The notes beneath the pieces are model-generated. The model was given only the letters and a program-made list of their open reading frames with translations, searched no databases and was not told the origin of the DNA. From JAYYZW01 sp965217605 (GTDB taxonomy: Bacteria > Pseudomonadota > Gammaproteobacteria > Ga0077536), in NCBI GenBank assembly GCA_965217605.1, contig CBDCJB010000017.1, positions 335,483-399,482 of the forward strand: DNA of 64,000 nt. Reading direction: 5' to 3'. Every line of letters begins with the position of its first letter. Positions within the stretch are counted from its first letter, which is position 1. This document shows positions 26,445-35,197 of the stretch, in pieces. The translations under genes and the position numbers were made by a program.

Positions 26445-27377
26445 TCATAGAAACGAAAACTCGAAACTGATGGCCGCCACGGCGCCACCGCCCAGTTCCA
26501 TCACGACATAGATCGGCCGTTCGGGTGGCATACCCGCTTCGATGGAAATGCTCTCGTCCAAATACTCTCGGGGCTGAAATTGCCGCGCGCCCATGATGTT
26601 GCCTACGGCATTGCGCAAGGTCAGTTCGATCACGGGAAACGGTTGCGCCGATGGCGCGTCGTTGACCATGGTTGCATTGACTAGTAGCGCTTCGGTGTAC
26701 TGCGGATGATCGCGCACATCACGCGCAAGCAGACGGATCGTCCCGCCTTCCCGCTCGGCCCCGGCGCCGCAGGGGACGTATCCACACAGGTAGGCCACCA
26801 CGACTTCGGCCTGCGGAACGCGCGTTGTCAGTTCTTCGCGGTAGATCCAGGCTATTTGCGCGGCGGCGGCGATGCCGAGGGCGGCCACCAGGCCGCGCCA
26901 GATGTGGCGGCCCACGCCACGACGCAACGGGAGCCTGGAGAGCGCCTCGAGATCCGATTGGAGGACGGCAGGGGCTTCCATGTCCGGCGCGGCATATTCT
27001 GACGCCATATCACCGGTTACGTCAGTGGCGCCGGGCTCAACGGACTCGATCGCGTCGTCATCGGGGCTCGCTGCAGCTCGTTGTGCCGCCGCATCCGTCC
27101 ACTCATCGTCGGGGTCCGAAGCAGGCAAGGACGGCGGTGGCGCTTCCGTCACCGGGTCGTCGAGTGCCGGTTCGCGCGGCGCGTTTGCTATCGGTTCGGC
27201 CGTAACGGCTGGTGGCGCAGCCAGCGGAGCCTCGACCGACGCTGTTTCGTCGATCAGCGTCGTTAGCGCGTTGAACACGGCGTCGCAATCACCGCAGGTG
27301 ACGAATCCGTTGGCAACGCTCAGGTGTTCGGCACGGAGTCGAAACCAGGCATGACATTCAGGACACCGCGTGATCAC
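26445..27377 (-). CDS. DUF3426 membrane protein with N-terminal zinc-ribbon (MJ0042 type)
   Basis: 310-aa protein of unknown role. Residues 1-40 form a zinc finger with RCPECHAWF and TCGDCDAVF (CxxC...CxxC). Residues about 60-150 are a low-complexity Ala/Pro/Asp/Glu-rich linker. One transmembrane helix follows (GLVAALGIAAAAQIAWIY), and then a DUF3426-type domain ending in the protein C-terminus. Its place between prmA and dusB is conserved in gammaproteobacteria. The 111 bp between it and dusB contain no gene. Confidence 0.85.
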   Translation of the reverse strand: MITRCPECHAWFRLRAEHLSVANGFVTCGDCDAVFNALTTLIDETASVEAPLAAPPAVTAEPIANAPREPALDDPVTEAPPPSLPASDPDDEWTDAAAQRAAASPDDDAIESVEPGATDVTGDMASEYAAPDMEAPAVLQSDLEALSRLPLRRGVGRHIWRGLVAALGIAAAAQIAWIYREELTTRVPQAEVVVAYLCGYVPCGAGAEREGGTIRLLARDVRDHPQYTEALLVNATMVNDAPSAQPFPVIELTLRNAVGNIMGARQFQPREYLDESISIEAGMPPERPIYVVMELGGGAVAAISFEFSFL

Positions 27378-27398
27378 ACCGTTAAGACCTCGTTGACA

Positions 27399-28298
27399 TC
27401 AACGCCGCCGGCCCGCGAGCAGCGCCCACTCGCCGCGCAAAACCGGCGCGTCCATGGTAAACCGCTCCCGGTAGGTGTCCAGGACAGCGGCCGTCTGGGT
27501 GGCAAGCAGGCCCGACAGGACGATACGGCCGCCGTCATGCAGATGCTGCGCAAAGCGCGGTTGGAGCGCCAACAGGGGATCGAGCAGAATATTGGCTACG
27601 ATGACATCGACGCTGATGCCGTCAAGCAGCCGCGGATGTCCGGTGTTGATGTCTAATTCGTTGTACGCCGCATTGTCTCGCGCCACGGCGAGTGCGTCCT
27701 CGTCGATGTCCACCGCATAGGTCCGAGCCGCCCGCAGGCGCGCCGCGGCGCACGCGAGGATACCGGAGCCACAGCCGAAATCGACGACGCTACGGCCGCG
27801 GATATCGCCGCACCGGGCTAACCAATCGAGACACAGCGCCGTCGTTTCATGCATGCCCGTGCCAAAGGCGCACCCGGGATCGAGATAAACGACCTGGCTT
27901 GCGCCAGCCGGCGGATCACACCACCGCGGGCACACGCAGAGGCCTTCGGCGAACATCTGCGGCTGCCACTCAGCTTTCCAAACATCCTCCCAGGCTTGCT
28001 CTTCGATCGCGACCGTATCGATAGCCGTTATCGCCGGCATATCGTTTCGAATGGCGGCGATCAGCTGCGTGTGATCGATGCGGGCGTCGAACAATGCGCG
28101 GACTTCGAAAGACGACCAGCGGTCACGCGCGTGAACGCCGGGCTCATCGCAAACCGTCGTGTCGCCCTCGGTCAGGGTGATCGACGCCGCACCTTGGTTC
28201 TCGAGTTCAAGCTCCAGTTCAGCCCATTGGCCTGCGGGTATACGACATCGCAATTCGAACCAACCCCTCGATTTCGGCGCAGTGGTAAGCGACGGCAT
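27399..28298 (-). CDS. prmA: Ribosomal protein L11 methyltransferase
   Basis: Trimethylates lysines and the N-terminus of ribosomal protein L11. The 299-aa product has an N-terminal substrate-recognition domain (FELRCRIPAGQWAELELELE) and a C-terminal Rossmann domain with VVDFGCGSGILACAAARL, followed by the NxxL-type catalytic segment VIVANILLDPLLAL. Length is close to the 293 aa of E. coli. Follows accC closely. Confidence 0.96.
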   Translation of the reverse strand: MPSLTTAPKSRGWFELRCRIPAGQWAELELELENQGAASITLTEGDTTVCDEPGVHARDRWSSFEVRALFDARIDHTQLIAAIRNDMPAITAIDTVAIEEQAWEDVWKAEWQPQMFAEGLCVCPRWCDPPAGASQVVYLDPGCAFGTGMHETTALCLDWLARCGDIRGRSVVDFGCGSGILACAAARLRAARTYAVDIDEDALAVARDNAAYNELDINTGHPRLLDGISVDVIVANILLDPLLALQPRFAQHLHDGGRIVLSGLLATQTAAVLDTYRERFTMDAPVLRGEWALLAGRRR

Positions 28299-28316
28299 GG
28301 CGTCAGCGCATTCGAA

Positions 28317-29660
28317 TCAGGCGAGCCCGGTCTTCCGCTCGAGGTAGTTGATGTCCGTACCCCCAGCCGCGAACGCCGCGTCCGTGAGGAGATCGTGATG
28401 CAGTGGAATATTGGTTTCGATGCCGTCGATGACCATCTCGGCCAGCGCGTTGTCGCTGCGAACCAGAGCCGCCTCGCGCGTATCAGCATGGCAGATCAGC
28501 TTGCCGATCAGCGAATCGTAATACGGCGGAACCGTATATCCGGCATAGACGTGCGAATCGACGCGCACGCCCGGCCCGCCCGGCGGATGGTAAACCGCGA
28601 TACGCCCGGGCGACGGCTTGAAGCTGATCGGATCTTCGGCATTGATGCGGCACTCGACCGCGTGACCGGAGAACGTGATGTCTTTCTGTTGCAACGCCAA
28701 TGGTTCGCCGGCCGCGATCAACAATTGCTGCTTGACGAGATCGATGCCGGTGATCATCTCCGTAACCGGATGTTCGACTTGTATCCTCGTATTCATCTCA
28801 ATGAAATAAAATTCGCCGTTCTCGAACAGGAATTCTAGCGTTCCGGCGCCGCGGTACCCGATATTTCGACACGCTTCGACGCAGAGCTCGCCCATGCGCG
28901 CGCGCGTTGCGTGATCGATCCCAGGTGCCGGCGCTTCCTCGATGACCTTCTGGTGACGCCGTTGCATCGAACAGTCGCGTTCACCCAGGTGGATGACGTT
29001 ACCGTCGCCATCGGCGAGCACTTGAAATTCGATGTGCCGCGGGTGCTCGAGAAATTTCTCGATATAGACGCTATCGTTCTCGAATGCCGCGGCCGCCTCG
29101 CGGCGCGTCACGCCGATCGCGTGTCGCAGCGATGCCTCACTGTGAACGACGCGCATACCGCGCCCGCCGCCACCGCCTGAGGCTTTGATGATCACCGGGT
29201 AGCCGATATCGCGCGCCAGCGTTGCGTTTTCCTGCGCATCGTCGCCCAAGGGCCGTCCGGATCCGGGCACGCACGGAATGCCCGCATCCTGCATCGTGCG
29301 AATCGCTGACAGCTTATCGCCCATCAAGCGGATGGTTTCCGCGCGCGGACCGATAAACACGAATCCGCTCTTTTCCAAGCGCTCCGCAAAGTCGGCGTCT
29401 TCGGCGAGGAATCCGTAACCCGGGTGAATCGCGACGGCATCGACGACTTCGGCGGCCGCAATGACCGCCGGAATATTGAGATAACTGTCCGCGGCCGGCG
29501 GCGGCCCGATGCACACGGATTCGTCGGCCATCCGGACGTGTTTCAGATCCCTATCGGCGGCAGAATGAACCGCTACGGTCTTTATCCCCAGATCATGGCA
29601 CGCGCGCAGGACGCGCAGCGCAATTTCACCGCGGTTTGCGATGACGACTTTGTCGAACAC
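28317..29660 (-). CDS. accC: Biotin carboxylase subunit of acetyl-CoA carboxylase
   Basis: ATP-dependent carboxylation of the biotin on AccB, the first half of malonyl-CoA synthesis. The 447-aa product starts MFDKVVIANRGEIALRVLRA and carries the glycine-rich ATP loop SGGGGGRGMR, the catalytic region HPRHIEFQVLADG and EMNTRIQVEHPVTEMITG. Length matches E. coli (449 aa). It starts about 10 bp downstream of accB. Confidence 0.97.
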   Translation of the reverse strand: MFDKVVIANRGEIALRVLRACHDLGIKTVAVHSAADRDLKHVRMADESVCIGPPPAADSYLNIPAVIAAAEVVDAVAIHPGYGFLAEDADFAERLEKSGFVFIGPRAETIRLMGDKLSAIRTMQDAGIPCVPGSGRPLGDDAQENATLARDIGYPVIIKASGGGGGRGMRVVHSEASLRHAIGVTRREAAAAFENDSVYIEKFLEHPRHIEFQVLADGDGNVIHLGERDCSMQRRHQKVIEEAPAPGIDHATRARMGELCVEACRNIGYRGAGTLEFLFENGEFYFIEMNTRIQVEHPVTEMITGIDLVKQQLLIAAGEPLALQQKDITFSGHAVECRINAEDPISFKPSPGRIAVYHPPGGPGVRVDSHVYAGYTVPPYYDSLIGKLICHADTREAALVRSDNALAEMVIDGIETNIPLHHDLLTDAAFAAGGTDINYLERKTGLA

Positions 29661-29670
29661 GGCCGGTCGT

Positions 29671-30111
29671 CTACGTAATTACAAAGAGCGGTTGTTCGTA
29701 TTCAACCGGTTGACCATTTTCGGCGAGGACCGCCGTGACCGTACCGGCGGCTTCCGCTTCGATGGGATTCATGATCTTCATCGCCTCGATGATGCACAGC
29801 GTGTCGCCGACACCGACGGATTGGCCGACCTGCACGAAGGGTTCGGTGTCCGGTGAAGGCGATGTGTAAAACGTTCCGACCATGGGCGCCTTGATCACGT
29901 TGTCATCGTGCGGGGCACCGGTTGTTTCGCTTGGGACTACGATCGGGCCCGGCGCGTCGACGATGTTGTGCGACGGCGTACTATTGAACGGCGCGGCAAC
30001 GGCGGACCCGCGGCTGATGCGTACGGCTTCTTCGCCCTCTTTAATTTCGAGTTCCGCGAGACCGGATTCCTCGAGCAGTTCGATCAGCTTCTTTATCTTT
30101 CTGATATCCAA
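29671..30111 (-). CDS. accB: Biotin carboxyl carrier protein of acetyl-CoA carboxylase
   Basis: 146-aa biotin carrier. The N-terminal MDIRKIKKLIELLEESGLAE is typical, then a Pro/Ala-poor linker, then the biotinyl domain with K112 in EAMKIMNPIEAE as the biotinylated lysine. The thumb segment DTEPFVQVGQ is present. Operon with accC. Confidence 0.96.
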   Translation of the reverse strand: MDIRKIKKLIELLEESGLAELEIKEGEEAVRISRGSAVAAPFNSTPSHNIVDAPGPIVVPSETTGAPHDDNVIKAPMVGTFYTSPSPDTEPFVQVGQSVGVGDTLCIIEAMKIMNPIEAEAAGTVTAVLAENGQPVEYEQPLFVIT

Positions 30112-30159
30112 TGACAGTCTCCCGCACGAGCCAACGAGCTCGTCAAGAATGGTTAACTT

Positions 30160-30603
30160 CTAGGGCGCACTGAGACGATCGACGGCCGCATCGAGCGCGA
30201 GCTCGTAGCCCTTGACGCCCAGGCCCGTGATCACGCCGAGGGCAATATCGGACAGATACGATTCACGGCGGAACGCTTCGCGGGCGTGAACGTTCGAGAT
30301 ATGTACCTCGATAAACGGAATGGAGACACCGAGAAACGCGTCCCTCAACGCGACGCTGGTGTGGGTATAGGCGCCCGGATTGATGATGATCAACGCCGTG
30401 CCGTCGGTTCTGGCCTGATGGATTCGATCGATGAGCTCGGCTTCGGCGTTGCTCTGGAAACACGATAGCTCGTGGCCGGAGGCTTTAGCTTTCGCGGTCA
30501 GTCGTGCTTCGATGTCGGACAGGCCGAGGTCGCCATAGAGCTCAGGCTCCCGTTCCCCCAATAAATTCAGGTTCGGGCCATTGATCACGAGCAGCGTGGC
30601 CAA
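30160..30603 (-). CDS. aroQ: 3-dehydroquinate dehydratase type II
   Basis: Third step of the shikimate pathway by the type II dodecameric enzyme. The 147-aa product has NGPNLNLLGEREPELYG with the catalytic tyrosine, NPGAYTHTSVALRDA, and EVHISNVHAREAFR with the general-acid histidine. Sits upstream of accB as in Pseudomonas-type genomes. Confidence 0.96.
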   Translation of the reverse strand: MATLLVINGPNLNLLGEREPELYGDLGLSDIEARLTAKAKASGHELSCFQSNAEAELIDRIHQARTDGTALIIINPGAYTHTSVALRDAFLGVSIPFIEVHISNVHAREAFRRESYLSDIALGVITGLGVKGYELALDAAVDRLSAP

Positions 30604-30713
30604 GCACCGGTCCCCCTTTGCGGTGATTTATTGTCCTGCAAGGATAGCAGCCGATGTTGTTATTTACCAGCACGTTTGACGCTGTTCGCGCCAGATCGCC
30701 GCCACTTAGGAGC

Positions 30714-31277
30714 TTAGTCGTCCAGTGAAAGGAACCCGCGTAGCGCCGTTTCGGCCGCCTCCGCCTGCCATTCCCCCTGATGGGTGGCTAAGACCGCGCC
30801 GTCAGCGCCGATCACCGCGGTATAGGGCAAACCGCCGATACCGTTGCCCAGGCTCTGCATGAAGCGCACGACATCTTCATTCCCGATCAAGACCGGGTAG
30901 TTTATCGACTTGTCCGCGACGAACGGCGTCACCGCTTCGCTCTGATCGAGCGCGATTCCGACGAATTGCAGACCGCGATCCGCGTAGCGATCCTGGAGCG
31001 CAATGAACGCGGGGATCTCCCGCAAACAGGGTGGGCACCAAGTCGCCCAGAAATTGACGACGAGTAAACGCCCGCGCCAACGTTCGAGTGCAACCCGTTC
31101 GCCGGCGAGATCGCTGAACGCCCAGTCCAACGCGGTGGACGCATCGGGCGCAGCCCGGACCGTATCGAGCGCCGGTGTCGCGACCGCTTCACGCGCAAAG
31201 TAACGTTGCGCGACGTAGCCCCCGCTCCCCGCGAGCAGCGCACATGCCACCAGTGCGACATGCAACGGTTTGATCAC
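30714..31277 (-). CDS. TlpA/ResA-like membrane-anchored thioredoxin
   Basis: 187-aa protein with an N-terminal membrane anchor or signal (residues about 5-22) and a periplasmic thioredoxin domain. The redox pair is C81/C84 in NFWATWCPPCLREIPAF. The later GGLPYTAVIGADG carries the cis-proline (LPYT). Likely reduced by the adjacent DsbD, whose stop it overlaps by 4 bp, and then able to reduce periplasmic disulfides, for example in cytochrome c assembly. The target is inferred, not seen. Confidence 0.88.
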   Translation of the reverse strand: MIKPLHVALVACALLAGSGGYVAQRYFAREAVATPALDTVRAAPDASTALDWAFSDLAGERVALERWRGRLLVVNFWATWCPPCLREIPAFIALQDRYADRGLQFVGIALDQSEAVTPFVADKSINYPVLIGNEDVVRFMQSLGNGIGGLPYTAVIGADGAVLATHQGEWQAEAAETALRGFLSLDD

Positions 31278-33091
31278 AATCGATCGAGGTAGGTCGTGAA
31301 ATCTCCGGCGTTGACGAAGCCGACCAATCGATTGTGTCTCAATTCTTCACCGTTTTTAAAGAACAGTACCGCCGGTGGGCCGAACAAACCGTAGCGCGAC
31401 AAAAGCGCCTGGTCTTTGCGGTCGTTCGCCGTGACGTCGGCGCGGAGCAGCACCATTTCACTCAGCCTGGTTGCCACTTTGGCATCGCTAAACGTCTCAC
31501 GCTCGAGGTGTTTACATTCGACGCACCAATCGGCGTAGAAGTCGAGCATCACCACGCGCCCGCTTCGGCTCGCGCGCTCGAGCTCGCTCTCGACGCTGCC
31601 GATCCCCTTAACCTCGATGAAAGCGGTCGGCGGATGGGTGTCGCCCGTACCGGTCAACAAGGGCGCTAATGGGTCGATCGGATCGTCGCCGCCTACCGAT
31701 GCGCCGACGATCAACACGGCCCCGTACACCAGCATGGCGAGTCCGAGACCTTTACCGAGGCGCCGCCACGCGCCGCTGCTGCCGTCGAGGTGGTCGAGCG
31801 CGCCTAGAAAGATCGCCGATCCGATCGCCAACATGGCCCACAATCCGAGCGTCGCCGAGCCGGGCAGCACGCGCCCGAGGAACCATATCGCCACGCCCAG
31901 GAAGATAACGCCGAAGGCTTTCCTGATCGTATCCATCCATGGTCCGGCGCGCGGCAGGACGGCGCCCATCGACGTGCCGAGCGCGATCAAGGGCAAACCC
32001 ATGCCGAGGCCGAGCGCGAACAGCGCGCCGCCGCCCACCACGGCCGATCCCGTTTGCCCGATGTACGCCAGGGCGCCGGCCAGCGGTGGCGCGACGCAGG
32101 GCCCGACGATGATCGCGGACAGCACGCCCATGACGGCGACGCCGCCATAGGATCCGCCACGCTGTGAGCGGCTGATCCGATCGAGTCTTGTTTGCAGGCA
32201 AGCGGGTAGCTGGAGTTCGTATAAACCGAACATCGCACACGCCAAGGCCACGAAGATCATGCTGAAGCCGACGATGACCGCGGGGTGCTGAAACGCGGCC
32301 TGCAGATTGCGGCCGAGCAGTCCAGCGCCCACGCCCGCGAGCGCATAGGTCAGGGCCATTGCGATCACGTAGGTCGACGACAGCGTGAATGCTCGGGTCG
32401 TGCTCAACGGCTGTTTCTGTCCAACGATGATCCCCGAGAGGATCGGCACCATCGGCAATACACAGGGCGTCAAGGCCAACAACAAGCCCAGCCCCAGAAA
32501 GATCGCGAGCGTGGTTCTAAACGAGTGCTCGGCGAGTTCGACGGCGATCCGATCGCTGGCGGACAAATCCAGAGACGGCATGACCCCGCTGCGGATGTCC
32601 CCACCATCCGCAGGTGTAAACGCGACGGTTTTCTTGAGTGGCGGATAACAGATGCCGTCTTCCGCACAGCCCTGATAACTCACGACTGTTTCCAATAGCC
32701 GTTCGGCGGCCGGCCATCGTTCGATCGGCACATCGAACGCAACCGCGTGTTTGTAAACGGCAACCCGGCCGAATTCGGGGTCGTCCTTGATCTCACCGGG
32801 AGGCAGCTCCGGCGCCGCCAACACCAGGCCCGCCGTCGTCGGCCTCACCCCCATCTTGGCGCGATAGAGGTAATAACCCGGTTCGATATCCCAGATTACG
32901 CGGAGCCGCCCGTCGCGCGTGATATCGTGGCTCATGACGAACGCCTGCTCAGCCGGCAGAAACTCACGAAGTCCCGCCGCCGAATCGGATGACGTCAAGC
33001 GTTCCAGTTCGTCGAACACGCCAGCCCAGACGCCGCTGGTCACGGCGGTGAGGATGACCGCGATCAGCGCGCTACGGCTTGGTCTATCCAT
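31274..33091 (-). CDS. dsbD: Thiol:disulfide interchange protein DsbD
   Basis: Carries electrons from cytoplasmic thioredoxin across the inner membrane to periplasmic thiols. The 605-aa product has a signal peptide, an N-terminal alpha domain with the cysteine pair in YQGCAEDGICYPP, eight or so membrane helices with the key cysteines in ALTPCVLPMVPIL and VGPCVAPPLAG, and a C-terminal gamma thioredoxin domain with FYADWCVECKHLE. All three redox centres are present. It overlaps cutA by 28 bp and the TlpA-like gene by 4 bp, so the three are probably co-transcribed. Confidence 0.96.
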   Translation of the reverse strand: MDRPSRSALIAVILTAVTSGVWAGVFDELERLTSSDSAAGLREFLPAEQAFVMSHDITRDGRLRVIWDIEPGYYLYRAKMGVRPTTAGLVLAAPELPPGEIKDDPEFGRVAVYKHAVAFDVPIERWPAAERLLETVVSYQGCAEDGICYPPLKKTVAFTPADGGDIRSGVMPSLDLSASDRIAVELAEHSFRTTLAIFLGLGLLLALTPCVLPMVPILSGIIVGQKQPLSTTRAFTLSSTYVIAMALTYALAGVGAGLLGRNLQAAFQHPAVIVGFSMIFVALACAMFGLYELQLPACLQTRLDRISRSQRGGSYGGVAVMGVLSAIIVGPCVAPPLAGALAYIGQTGSAVVGGGALFALGLGMGLPLIALGTSMGAVLPRAGPWMDTIRKAFGVIFLGVAIWFLGRVLPGSATLGLWAMLAIGSAIFLGALDHLDGSSGAWRRLGKGLGLAMLVYGAVLIVGASVGGDDPIDPLAPLLTGTGDTHPPTAFIEVKGIGSVESELERASRSGRVVMLDFYADWCVECKHLERETFSDAKVATRLSEMVLLRADVTANDRKDQALLSRYGLFGPPAVLFFKNGEELRHNRLVGFVNAGDFTTYLDRL

Positions 33092-33393
33092 TGCAAATAA
33101 GATTCGGATCCGGTCTCGATAGGGACCGCGATAACTTCTGGGAGTTCATACGGATGCAGGCTCTTCCACAAGCTTTCCAGCGCGCCATAGGCGTCCCGGG
33201 AGGTTTTGGCCAGCAATAGTACTTCCCGTTCGCGATCGATGGCCCCTTGCCACTCGAAGACGGACGTGACCCCGTCGATGATGTTGACACAAGCCGCGAG
33301 CCGTTGGGCGAGCGCTTCATCCGCCAAACGCCCAGCCGTCTCGTGATCCGGGCAGGTGCATAAAACGATCAAATGCGGCGAACTCGCGGCCAT
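33064..33393 (-). CDS. cutA: Divalent-cation tolerance protein CutA
   Basis: 109-aa trimeric CutA1-family protein linked to copper/divalent metal tolerance. Family motifs: LCTCPDHETAGRLADEAL, AACVNIIDGVTSVFEWQG and HPYELPEVIAVPI. Next to dsbD, as in E. coli. It is divergent from fxsA with about 60 bp between starts. Confidence 0.95.
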   Translation of the reverse strand: MAASSPHLIVLCTCPDHETAGRLADEALAQRLAACVNIIDGVTSVFEWQGAIDREREVLLLAKTSRDAYGALESLWKSLHPYELPEVIAVPIETGSESYLQWIDQAVAR

Positions 33394-33454
33394 GTTTTCC
33401 AGGCATTTCCGGCGACCGTGGTATTGTAATCTTTCGTGCGGCCACCTGTTCGAT

Positions 33455-33904
33455 ATGTCTCCGTTCGTTTTACTGTTGTTATTGCTCCTGACGGTCCCGC
33501 TCGTCGAGATCTACGTATTGATCGAAGTCGGGCAATCGATCGGCACCGCCACAACCGTGGCACTCGTTATCTTTACCGCGGTGCTAGGCGCCTGGCTGTT
33601 GCGTTGGCAGGGCCTGCACACCTTGGCGCGCGTGCAAGCGGCGCTGCAGTGTAATGAGCTGCCGGCCATCGAACTCATCGAGGGCTTGCTCCTCATCATC
33701 ACCGGCGTGCTACTACTCACCCCGGGATTTGTGACGGACGCGATCGGGTTCGCCTGTCTCATACCCACTGTGCGCCGTGGATTTGCGTTGAGTCTCGTCA
33801 ATCGCGTTATCGTCACGCGTGTGCGTGGCGATGCATCGGGGGATCGCACCATCGACGGGGAGTATCGGGTCGAGGAGGACCGGAAGCCTTTGGATCGGCC
33901 TTAA
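33455..33904 (+). CDS. fxsA: FxsA family membrane protein
   Basis: 149 aa from the ATG at 33455; upstream in-frame codons lack family similarity. Four hydrophobic segments and the family motif VPLVEIYVLIEVGQSIGT..., followed by LLLIITGVLLLTPGFVTDAIG, mark the FxsA family (suppressor of F exclusion of phage T7 in E. coli). The C-terminus is hydrophilic and cytoplasmic. groES/groEL, a frequent downstream neighbour, are absent here. Confidence 0.92.
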   Translation: MSPFVLLLLLLLTVPLVEIYVLIEVGQSIGTATTVALVIFTAVLGAWLLRWQGLHTLARVQAALQCNELPAIELIEGLLLIITGVLLLTPGFVTDAIGFACLIPTVRRGFALSLVNRVIVTRVRGDASGDRTIDGEYRVEEDRKPLDRP

Positions 33905-33927
33905 TCTCAAGATTCGCCGGCGAATCC

Positions 33928-35088
33928 TTACAACACGCTGAGCTTCCGAGCCGCCTCCAGCAAGGTGGCGTCCTCTTTACAAAAACAAAACCGGATATAG
34001 CGGCCCTCCGGCGGCGTTTCGTAGAACACCGACATCGGTATCGCGGCGACCCCGATCTCCTGAGTCAGCCACTCGACCATCGCCATGTCGCCTTTGTCGG
34101 ACACCGCGCTGTAATCCACCAATTGAAAAAACGTGCCGGCGCTCGGTTGGAATTCAAAGCGCGATTCAGCGAGCGCGGCGTTGAAGAGATCGCGTTTGCG
34201 TTGATAGAAGGCAGGTAATTCATCGAGGTGCTCGGGCGTACTCGCCATGAAGTCTGCGAGCGCGTGCTGCAACGGGGTCACGGCGACGAACGCGACGAAC
34301 TGGTGGACGCGACGAAATTCTGTCGTGAGCGCCGGCGGCGCTACGCAATAGCCGGTCTTCCAGCCGGTGACGTGATAGGTCTTGCCGAACGATGAGATGG
34401 CGAATGCGCGCGCCGCCAGCCGCGGTTCCCGCAGCGCGCTGTAATGCATACGCCCGTCGTAGATGAGATGTTCGTACACCTCGTCGGAAATAACGATCAA
34501 ATCATGGCGTTCGGCGATCTCAAGGAGCGCTGCGCTATCTTCTTCATTGATGACCGAGCCGGTCGGGTTGTGCGGAGAATTGATCATGATCGCCCGCGTG
34601 CGTTCGCTGACTGCGGTTCGGACCCTATCCCAATCGATTCTGTAGTTGGGTGGCTCGAGCGCCAGATGGATCGGCCGACCGCCGGCGAGCCGCACCGCCG
34701 GGTCATAGGTATCGTAGACGGGATCGAACATGATGACTTCGTCACCGCGGTGGACCACGGCGTGTACCGCGCAGTAGAGCGCTTCGGTCGCGCCCGGCGT
34801 GACCGTGACCTCCGTGTCGGGATCGACGAGACGGCCATAGAACCGTTCGACTTTGCTCGCGATCTGCTGGCGCAGCGCGGGGATTCCTGCGAGTGGCGCG
34901 TATTGATTGTGGCCGCTGTCGGTGTAGTACTTCAGGCGTTCCCGAAGTAACGCTGGACCATCGTAATCCGGATAGCCCTGGGACAAATTGATCGCGTCAT
35001 AGTCCGCGGCCATCTGTGACATGATCGTAAAGATCGTCGTACCGACGTTCGGTAATTTACTTCGCAGCGTGGGTGGGCGCGTTGTCAT
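33928..35088 (-). CDS. Methionine/kynurenine-type class I aminotransferase (YbdL-like)
   Basis: 386-aa PLP enzyme. The start TTRPPTLRSKLPNVGTTIFT and YDAINLSQGYPDYDGP match YbdL/MtnE-type enzymes. Catalytic-lysine segment SFGKTYHVTGWKTGYCVAPP (K of SFGK), NSPHNPTGSVIN and the C-terminal RFCFCKEDATL are intact. The family prefers methionine and also accepts aromatic amino acids; a role in methionine salvage is inferred. It is divergent from glnE. Confidence 0.88.
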   Translation of the reverse strand: MTTRPPTLRSKLPNVGTTIFTIMSQMAADYDAINLSQGYPDYDGPALLRERLKYYTDSGHNQYAPLAGIPALRQQIASKVERFYGRLVDPDTEVTVTPGATEALYCAVHAVVHRGDEVIMFDPVYDTYDPAVRLAGGRPIHLALEPPNYRIDWDRVRTAVSERTRAIMINSPHNPTGSVINEEDSAALLEIAERHDLIVISDEVYEHLIYDGRMHYSALREPRLAARAFAISSFGKTYHVTGWKTGYCVAPPALTTEFRRVHQFVAFVAVTPLQHALADFMASTPEHLDELPAFYQRKRDLFNAALAESRFEFQPSAGTFFQLVDYSAVSDKGDMAMVEWLTQEIGVAAIPMSVFYETPPEGRYIRFCFCKEDATLLEAARKLSVL

Positions 35089-35197
35089 GACTTACGATGG
35101 TCGTTTAGTACACAATCGCCTATGTGCTACGGACTGACGAACCGATGGAGTTTTACCGGCCGAGAACATTTGATCAACCGCACAACGCGCCGCGGAC